From NCBI GenBank assembly GCA_025362615.1, contig JANYFQ010000318.1, forward strand, positions 1 to 12,797: a stretch of 12,797 nt of DNA. Reading direction: 5' to 3'. The notes under the pieces are model-generated. The model did not search any database. It was not told the DNA's origin and saw only the letters and a list, made by a program, of their open reading frames with translations. The translations under genes and the position numbers were made by a program. Position 1 is the stretch's first letter; the number at the start of each line of letters is the position of its first letter. This document shows positions 6,618-12,797 of the stretch, piece after piece. Source of the stretch: Hymenobacter sp. (lineage in GTDB: Bacteria; Bacteroidota; Bacteroidia; Cytophagales; Hymenobacteraceae).

Positions 6618-8324
6618 ATGACTTCTTTCTTCTTCTTTTCTTCTGTTTCCTGCCGGTGGGGTTGGGCGGCGCTGGCGCTGGCGTTGGTGCCGGCCGTGGC
6701 CGTGGCGCAAGCCCCCACCGTTGTCGGCCGCAGCCCTGCCCGCCACGCTGCGGCTGCGCCCCGGAGCGGGGCGGTGGGCATTACGTTTTCGCAGGCCATC
6801 GGCACTGCTTCGGCAGGCAATGTGCGCGTGTTTGGCAACGAGCGGCGCGGGCGGCGCGGCGCGGTGGTGAGCGGCGGCGGCACCACCGCCCTGAGCTTGC
6901 TGCCGGCCCAGCCCTTCGCCCCCGGCGAGCAGGTGAGCGTGAGCATTCCGGCCACGGTGCTGGGCACGAGCGGGGCGGCCGTGGCCAAGCAAGTGTACCA
7001 GTTCACGGCCGCTGCCGGCCGGGCCACGGCTACCTTTAGCGGCACCACCAACCTGACCACCGGCCTGCGGGCCTACGATGTGGTAGCGGCCGACTTCAAC
7101 CAGGACGGCCGCACCGATTTGGCCGTCGTGAACGGCAACGCCGGCTCGGTCAGCATTCGCCTCAACCAGGGCAGCGGCCTGGCCTTTACGGCGGCCGCCG
7201 ATGTGCCGGTGGGGGCCTCGCCCCTGAGCATTGCCACCGGCGATGTGGACGGCGACGGCGACCTCGACCTGCTCGTGGCCAACCAAGCCGCCAGCACCGT
7301 CAGCATCCGGCTCAACGACGGCACCGGGGCCTTTGCCGGCACCACTGATTTGGCCGTGGGCAGCACGCCGTACTTCGTGGCCGTGGGCGACATGGACGGC
7401 GACGGCGACCTGGACCTGCTGTCGGTAAACTTCTTCGATACAACCGTCAGCCTGAGCCGCAACAACGGCACGGGCACCTTTGCCACGCCCAGCAGCATTG
7501 CCATCCCGACGCGCAGCAGCAGCCTGGCCCTGGGCGACGTAGACAACGACGGCGACCTCGACCTGGTGGTGTCGAACCAAAGCACGGCCACCGTGGCCGT
7601 GCGCCTCAACAACGGCAGCGGCTCCTTCGCGGCCGGCACCCCGGTGCCCATCGCCGACGGCCCGTTGCGCGTGGTGCTGGGCGACCTCAACGCCGACGGC
7701 AACCTTGATTTGGTGACGGCCAACGGCACCGGCAGCACCTTGAGCGTACGCCTGGGCAACGGCCTGGGAGCCTTTGCCGGTACACTCAACGTGCCGGCCG
7801 GAGCCGCCCCCGGCAGCGTGGGCCTGGCCGACCTCAACGGCGACGGACTGCCGGATTTATTCGCCACCAAGCCCAGCCTCGGAGCCGTGGGCACGTACCT
7901 CAACCTGGGCAGCGGCATCTTCGGAGCCGGCACCGACGTGGCCGTTGGAGGCTTCGCCTTTCAGGCGGCGGCGGCCGACCTCAACGGCGACGATGCCCTC
8001 GACCTCATCAGCGCCAACCAACTGGCCAACACCGTGAGCATCCGCCTCAACCAAGCCCTGCTGGCCGCCCGCCCGGCCGCCGCGCTGGCCCTGGACCTGT
8101 ATCCCAACCCCGCGCACGACGTGCTGCACCTGCGCCTGCCGGCGGGCGGTGGGCCGGTGGCCGTGGAATGGCTCGATGCCCTGGGCCGGGCCGTGCAGCA
8201 CACGACGCTCGCGGCCACGGATGGGGAGCTTAACCTGCCGGTGGGCGGACTTGCTCCGGGGCTGTACGTGCTGCGCGTGAAGTCCGGCAACGCCGTAGCT
8301 ACGCGCCGGGTGGTGGTGGAATAG
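6618..8324 (+). CDS. Seven-bladed FG-GAP/VCBS propeller protein with T9SS tail
   Basis: A 568-residue exported protein. A signal peptide ends near AVA/QA (residue 30). Residues 32-137 resemble a bacterial Ig-like domain of the Big_5/SbsA type (PTVVGRSPA, ITFSQAI, LPAQPFAPGEQVSVSIP). Seven FG-GAP/VCBS repeats follow, each with a calcium-loop motif starting at residues 159, 209, 258, 307, 356, 405 and 454 (DFNQDGRTDL, DVDGDGDLDL, DMDGDGDLDL, DVDNDGDLDL, DLNADGNLDL, DLNGDGLPDL, DLNGDDALDL). Spacing is 49-50 residues, consistent with one closed seven-bladed beta-propeller. Residues 492-568 are a T9SS type A sorting domain (LYPNPAHDVL to RRVVVE). Its likely job is calcium-stabilised binding at the cell surface, and the ligand is unknown. 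The promoter is unclear, with only a weak TATTTTTT at 6550-6557. Confidence 0.93.
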   Translation: MTSFFFFSSVSCRWGWAALALALVPAVAVAQAPTVVGRSPARHAAAAPRSGAVGITFSQAIGTASAGNVRVFGNERRGRRGAVVSGGGTTALSLLPAQPFAPGEQVSVSIPATVLGTSGAAVAKQVYQFTAAAGRATATFSGTTNLTTGLRAYDVVAADFNQDGRTDLAVVNGNAGSVSIRLNQGSGLAFTAAADVPVGASPLSIATGDVDGDGDLDLLVANQAASTVSIRLNDGTGAFAGTTDLAVGSTPYFVAVGDMDGDGDLDLLSVNFFDTTVSLSRNNGTGTFATPSSIAIPTRSSSLALGDVDNDGDLDLVVSNQSTATVAVRLNNGSGSFAAGTPVPIADGPLRVVLGDLNADGNLDLVTANGTGSTLSVRLGNGLGAFAGTLNVPAGAAPGSVGLADLNGDGLPDLFATKPSLGAVGTYLNLGSGIFGAGTDVAVGGFAFQAAAADLNGDDALDLISANQLANTVSIRLNQALLAARPAAALALDLYPNPAHDVLHLRLPAGGGPVAVEWLDALGRAVQHTTLAATDGELNLPVGGLAPGLYVLRVKSGNAVATRRVVVE

Positions 8325-8348
8325 GTGGTGCAGTAAACAACTGCTGTT

Positions 8349-8405
8349 ATGCAATTGGGTGAGCTGACGCGGGGGTGTGCCCCACGCCAACTCACCCAAT
8401 TGCAT
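8349..8405. terminator. 15-bp perfect hairpin, possible bidirectional terminator
   Basis: ATGCAATTGGGTGAG (8349-8363) and CTCACCCAATTGCAT (8391-8405) pair perfectly. The 27-base loop contains a second GC-rich stem (GCGGGGG at 8369-8375 with CCCCACGC at 8380-8387, one bulged base). It starts 25 bases after the stop of the propeller gene. There is no T run, so a terminator role rests on position and stem strength. A REP-like repeat is the alternative. Confidence 0.6.
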
Positions 8406-8412
8406 TAAGTTA

Positions 8413-8616
8413 TAGGACTTATGCACTCGGCGAAATTTGCCAACCGCGAAGCGGTGATATGTTGGTGGTAGCGGCATGAAAGTCAGCCCCAAGCCGCGAA
8501 ACGGTGACACCTCCCGCCCTTGATAGGTGCCACCGCTTCGCGGGTGAGAAACGCAATACATAACTTGACTACCAACATGACAACGCTTCGCGGTTAAATG
8601 GAGTGTGTAAGTCCTA
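8413..8616. mobile_element. 204-bp MITE-like nested inverted-repeat element
   Basis: The ends TAGGACTTATGCACTC (8413-8428) and GAGTGTGTAAGTCCTA (8601-8616) are inverted copies matching at 14 of 16 positions. Inside lie further nested arms: AACCGCGAAGCGGT (8442-8455) with AACGCTTCGCGGTT (8582-8595), ATGTTGGT (8459-8466) with ACCAACAT (8571-8578), and a 19-base pair of arms 8494-8512 and 8525-8543 matching at 17 of 19. The result is one long folded palindrome with four copies of a CCGCGAAGCGGTG-like core. No transposase is encoded. If the true ends are GGACTT/AAGTCC, a TA dinucleotide flanks each side, as a TA-targeting transposase would leave, but the TA may belong to the repeat. A non-mobile regulatory repeat is the alternative. 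Confidence 0.55.
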
Positions 8617-8631
8617 ACTGATGCTACGCGG
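8617..8631. repeat. First copy of ACTGATGYTACGCGG repeat
   Basis: ACTGATGCTACGCGG abuts the right end of the nested palindrome at 8616. A near-identical copy, ACTGATGTTACGCGG, lies at 12671-12685 and matches at 14 of 15 bases. Sequence after the shared part differs. It may be an outer end of the same repeat family or a separate dispersed motif. Confidence 0.45.
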
Positions 8632-8658
8632 GCAATTCGAGCGTTTTGTGCTTCAGGT

Positions 8659-8714
8659 TGTTTCTCGTTGCCTGTTGCCTGTTTCTTGTTTCTTGTTTCT
8701 CGTTTCTTGTTGCG
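8659..8714. repeat. Eight-unit heptamer tandem repeat
   Basis: Eight consecutive 7-base units fill 8659-8714: TGTTTCT, CGTTGCC, TGTTGCC, TGTTTCT, TGTTTCT, TGTTTCT, CGTTTCT, TGTTGCG. The common form is YGTTKCY. It lies in a non-coding gap between converging genes, so it does not encode a peptide repeat. Confidence 0.85.
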
Positions 8715-8764
8715 TTAGTGCCTCAAAAACCGCCCAGGAACCGCCAACAAGAAACAAGAAACAG
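8679..8764. repeat. 19-bp perfect inverted repeat built on the heptamers
   Basis: CTGTTTCTTGTTTCTTGTT (8679-8697) is perfectly complementary to AACAAGAAACAAGAAACAG (8746-8764), with a 48-base loop. The right arm therefore contains heptamer units in reverse orientation. A transcript from either converging gene could fold here, so a terminator or mRNA 3'-end role is possible. The right arm lies 36 bases from the stop of the minus-strand gene. Confidence 0.7.
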
Positions 8765-8800
8765 TCCGCGCAACAGCAGGTCCTAAATTAAACAGCTGCG

Positions 8801-10984
8801 CTATTCCAACACTTGCAGGCGTAGGTTGGCGGCTACGGCTGTGCTGCCCGCTACCTGCACCTGATAAACGCCCGGCGCGAAGCCCGCCAGCGGTAGTTCA
8901 GTGGTGGGGGCCGGCGCGGCCACCTCGCAGACGAGGCCGCCCGTGGCCGCGTACACCCGCACCACCCGGCTGGCGTCGGCGGTGCCGAGGAGCAGCGTGG
9001 CCCCGGCTACCGGGGCCGGGTTGGGGTAGAGCGCAAAGGCCACGGCGGCTGGCTGACCCACGGCCACGGGCACCACTTTGGAGACGGTTTCGCGGCCGTC
9101 GTCGTCGCGTTGCCGCAGGCGGTAGTAAAGCGTCTGGGCGTGCTGGGCCGCGGCTTCGTTGTCGGCAAACGAGTACGAGTGCGGGCCGTTTTGACTGCCA
9201 GCTACTACCTGGCCCACAGCAGAATAGCTGCTTTCGCCGCCCAGCGAGCGTTCGATGGTGAAGCCCTGGTTGTGGCGCTCGGTGGCGGTGCGCCAGGTCA
9301 GGAGGGCTGCGCCTTTCGTCCAGCAGCCGGCAAAGGCCGTTAGCTCCACGGGCAGGGGCGCGGCGGGGGTGATGGTGGTCGGGAAGCCGGTGGGCCGGTC
9401 GTCGGCAAAGGCATAGTACACGCGGGTGCCCAGCAGGGCCGCCACGCCGTGGGCAACTTCTATTTCCACCGAGGCAAAGGGGCGTGTTGTGTTGAAAAAA
9501 ACTTCCTGGCGGCCATCGGGCAGCAGCGCCACTTGCAGCAACGACGACCCCCGGCGGCTTTCGAGCAAGTAGCCGGCGGCATCGTAGGTGTTGATGATGA
9601 GCGCATTGAGGGCGCCGGCGTCGAGCAGGCCGCTGCCGGCGGCCAGCACGATGCCGGCGCGGTTGCCGGCCGCGCCCGGCGTGGTCAGGTCGAGGCGCAG
9701 GCCCAGGGTGCTGAGTACGCCCACCGGCACGTTGAGGCTGGCGTAGGAGGTGCTGCCGGTGTTGGCATCGGCGGCGGAGGCGGCGTTGCCGACGCTGCAC
9801 CCCACGCACAGGGCGGCCGAAAAGCTGGCCTCGGAGTGCCCGGCGGGGTCGGCGAAGTTGGAGAGGGCCGCCGTGCTGGCCAAAAACGTGCGCGGCTCCA
9901 CCCCAAAACCGTAGTAGAGGCGCAGGTTGTCGAGGGCCGACACCGCCCCCACCCGCTCGATGGATACCTCGTCGAAGGGCAGGGTGCTGCGGAAGCTCAC
10001 CTGCGTTTGGCCGTTGGGCAGCGCCGTGAGCTGCAAGGCGTTGAGGCCAACCACCGACTCCTGGGCCACGCCGTTGCGGAAGGTGCGGATGCGCAGGCCG
10101 CCCAGGGCGTTGAGGTCAAGCAAACCGGCCCCGCCCACTACGAAACCCGCGAAGTAGCCCGCCGGGGCGGTGCCTTCCAACCGCACGCGCAGGGTGCTGG
10201 GGCAGGCCACCGTGGCCAGGCTGCCGAAGCTGGCGTAGTTGCTCAGGTCGGCATCGGCGGCGCGTTCGGGGTGGTCTACGTCGGTGTTGGCGCACACCAC
10301 CACGGGGCCGCTGCCGGTGCTGCCCGCCGTGCTGAAATTGCCGGCCGTACTGCCGAAGCGCGACACGTAGCCCGTCACGGTTTCCTGCCGGTTCACGGTG
10401 GCTCCGTAGGCGTAAAACACCCGCGCCACGTAGGTCAGGCTGGCCCCGTCAATTTCCAGCTCAACCTGATTAAAGGCCAGGTTGGTAATAAACTCAAGCT
10501 GCGAAGGCCGGGCTTGTCCTTGCAGCGCCCCCCGCGCCACGGCCACATCCAGCAAGCGGGTTTCCTGCACCACGCCGTTGAGCAACGTCCGCAGGCGCAC
10601 GTCGCCCAGGGCTTGCACATTGAGCAGCCCGGTGCCGTTGGCCACCACCAGGCCCGCCCGGCTGCCCGCCGCCGCCGTGCCCGACAGGGTCAGGCGCAGG
10701 CGCACGGCCGCCACGGTGTTGGTGTAGAGCAAGGCGTAGTTGTTGAGGTCGGCATCGGTGGCCCGGCTGGGTTGATAAACGCCGCCGCAGGCCAGCACCA
10801 CAGCGCACTCGGCGCTGGCCTGGTGGCCGGCGTTGATGTTGGAATACAGCACGACCGGGGCCGCCGCTACCGGGGCCAGCGCCCGCAGCCACCCGGCCAA
10901 TACCAGGAGGGAAAACAGCCCGCCCCGCCGGGCCAGGCAACGGGCGGCGTGCCCAAACAAGCGAGAAAATGGGAAGAAAGTCAT
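8801..10984 (-). CDS. T9SS cargo protein with three copies of an unnamed ~165-residue repeat
   Basis: A 727-residue exported protein. The signal peptide ends near residues 40-42 (LVLAGWLRALAPVAAA). Three related units follow, at about 44-194, 228-361 and 369-527. Each runs DAD/DAN...YA, then AG[LFI]V...G.GLL...AL...I.T, then F..VE.E, then YYAF/FYAYG. The aspartate motifs start at 77, 244 and 406, a period of 162-167 residues. Cysteine pairs open or flank each unit. Residues 544-641 form a fibronectin-like module common in T9SS proteins (LPVELTAF, TWRTATERHNQGFTIERS, YYRLRQRDDDGRE). Residues 650-727 are a type A sorting domain (FALYPNP to LRLQVLE). The frame could begin at 11041, but that start lies in the candidate promoter and adds a polar extension, so 10984 is preferred. 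I have met the repeat in other Bacteroidota proteins but know no function. Confidence 0.9.
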   Translation of the reverse strand: MTFFPFSRLFGHAARCLARRGGLFSLLVLAGWLRALAPVAAAPVVLYSNINAGHQASAECAVVLACGGVYQPSRATDADLNNYALLYTNTVAAVRLRLTLSGTAAAGSRAGLVVANGTGLLNVQALGDVRLRTLLNGVVQETRLLDVAVARGALQGQARPSQLEFITNLAFNQVELEIDGASLTYVARVFYAYGATVNRQETVTGYVSRFGSTAGNFSTAGSTGSGPVVVCANTDVDHPERAADADLSNYASFGSLATVACPSTLRVRLEGTAPAGYFAGFVVGGAGLLDLNALGGLRIRTFRNGVAQESVVGLNALQLTALPNGQTQVSFRSTLPFDEVSIERVGAVSALDNLRLYYGFGVEPRTFLASTAALSNFADPAGHSEASFSAALCVGCSVGNAASAADANTGSTSYASLNVPVGVLSTLGLRLDLTTPGAAGNRAGIVLAAGSGLLDAGALNALIINTYDAAGYLLESRRGSSLLQVALLPDGRQEVFFNTTRPFASVEIEVAHGVAALLGTRVYYAFADDRPTGFPTTITPAAPLPVELTAFAGCWTKGAALLTWRTATERHNQGFTIERSLGGESSYSAVGQVVAGSQNGPHSYSFADNEAAAQHAQTLYYRLRQRDDDGRETVSKVVPVAVGQPAAVAFALYPNPAPVAGATLLLGTADASRVVRVYAATGGLVCEVAAPAPTTELPLAGFAPGVYQVQVAGSTAVAANLRLQVLE

Positions 10985-11038
10985 GGCCCGAAGAAAAAAG
11001 GTTGAGGTTTTTCTGTTCTCCCTGCAAGGCTGCGGCCC

Positions 11039-11046
11039 CAATTATA
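11039..11046 (-). promoter_or_regulatory. Candidate -7 box for the triple-repeat protein gene
   Basis: On the minus strand, TATAATTG (11046 down to 11039) matches TAnnTTTG at all but one fixed position and lies 55 bases before the ATG at 10984. A clear TTTG at the -33 position is missing, so this is a moderate call resting on position and on the AT-rich upstream sequence. Confidence 0.4.
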
Positions 11047-11333
11047 CGACACTCATTACTAGCTGCTTGAAAAATAAACTTCTTCTAATACTTGTCGCAT
11101 TTTGCGAATTTTAGTGCCAAAACGGGATGCCCTTATTATGTCTTCCAGCCAGCAATTCGGGTAATTCACGGCCCGGCAAAAGCCGTTGAGCGAAAAAAAC
11201 CGTAGTTTTAGCACCCGACGACGGCAATGCTTTCAGCCTTTTCCGCTTTCACCCATTGCGTACCGCACACCGGCCGCAAGCACTCGCTCTACTCCCTTAT
11301 TTTACCTCTCCCCGGCACCATGTTTTTTCTGCA
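11047..11333. other. Divergent intergenic region between cargo gene and regulator
   Basis: The part at 11041-11125 is distinctly AT-rich and holds the palindrome TCGCATTTTGCGA (11095-11107), which could be an operator. TAGTTTTA (11203-11210) is a near match to TAnnTTTG for the plus-strand regulator, but the only TTG upstream (11186-11188) is too close (14 bases), so I do not call a promoter. Upstream of the regulator, 11210-11333 is C/T-rich with no coding frame I trust. No RNA gene is seen. Confidence 0.45.
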
Positions 11334-12670
<1,337 letters not shown>

Positions 12671-12671
<1 letters not shown>

Positions 12672-12685
12672 CTGATGTTACGCGG
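12671..12685. repeat. Second copy of ACTGATGYTACGCGG repeat
   Basis: ACTGATGTTACGCGG begins on the last base of the regulator's stop codon and repeats the motif at 8617-8631 with one change. Just before it, TTAACTG is followed by a second ACTG, so the four bases ACTG occur twice in tandem (12667-12674). Confidence 0.45.
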
Positions 12686-12698
12686 TGACGCTTTGGCG

Positions 12699-12757
12699 CG
12701 GGCCTCCAGGCCCGTGCCGACTACTTTGGGGGCCGCTGGCCCCAATCGTTGAACGAT
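12699..12757. terminator. Cluster of three small hairpins after the regulator
   Basis: Three hairpins follow one another: CGGGCCT/AGGCCCG (12699-12714), GGGGCC/GGCCCC with a three-base loop (12729-12743), and ATCGTT/AACGAT around one G (12745-12757). None has a T run, so termination is uncertain. They resemble GC-rich dispersed palindromes. The rest of the window to 12797 shows no gene start I can support. Confidence 0.4.
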
Positions 12758-12797
12758 GCGTGTTGGACGAGCGGACGATTTCGGCCTGGGGTACGGG

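Noticed and set aside
7857..8561. Minus-strand frame of 234 residues spanning the end of the propeller gene and the repeat region
   Set aside because: It overlaps the sorting domain of the propeller gene and the palindromic element. Its start lies inside the repeat and the product shows no domain.
8413..8764. CRISPR array
   Set aside because: Repeats are either 7-base tandem units without spacers or inverted arms. There are no evenly spaced direct repeats of 24-40 bases and no cas genes.
9449..11005. 518-residue plus-strand frame opposite the triple-repeat protein
   Set aside because: It is a Gly/Ala/Val/His-rich shadow, whereas the opposite strand has a signal peptide, repeats and a T9SS tail.

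Overview
The window looks like chromosomal DNA from a GC-rich member of the Bacteroidota, most likely the Hymenobacter group. Three proteins end in type IX secretion system (T9SS) type A sorting domains (YPNP motif, about 77-79 residues). A DUF4834-type protein, a family typical of Bacteroidota, is present. Several upstream regions carry the Bacteroidota promoter signature TAnnTTTG. Coding DNA is rich in G and C. The genus is an inference from overall character and no marker gene confirms it.

Layout. Bases 1-198 are the 3' end of an unrecognised gene, facing a small DUF4834 membrane protein gene on the minus strand (209-487). A divergent intergenic region with a strong hairpin and two TAnnTTTG promoters leads to tRNA-Thr(CGT) at 662-734 and its probable terminator. 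A 1657-residue secreted multidomain protein (1126-6099) follows, with its own promoter and a perfect 12-bp terminator stem. Next come a 68-residue protein with a PIDGG/transmembrane/basic tail (6219-6425) and a 568-residue seven-bladed FG-GAP propeller protein (6618-8324). The convergent gap 8325-8800 is dense in structure: a 15-bp perfect hairpin, a 204-bp nested-palindrome element resembling a MITE, and an eight-unit heptamer repeat with a 19-bp inverted partner. A 727-residue T9SS cargo protein with three copies of an unnamed repeat runs on the minus strand (8801-10984). It is divergent from an NtrC-type sigma-54 response regulator (11334-12671). The window ends in small hairpins.

How the genes fit together. 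The block 1126-10984 is a group of exported surface proteins. Three are predicted to cross the outer membrane by T9SS, and the fourth carries a different, PEP-CTERM-like C-terminal signal. Each seems to be its own transcription unit or nearly so, since gaps, terminators and promoters separate them. The regulator beside them could control surface functions, but the sequence gives only proximity as evidence. I see no complete novel multi-gene system. The most unusual items are the convergent repeat region, the triple-repeat protein, the mixing of two sorting signals, and an altered acidic pocket in the regulator.
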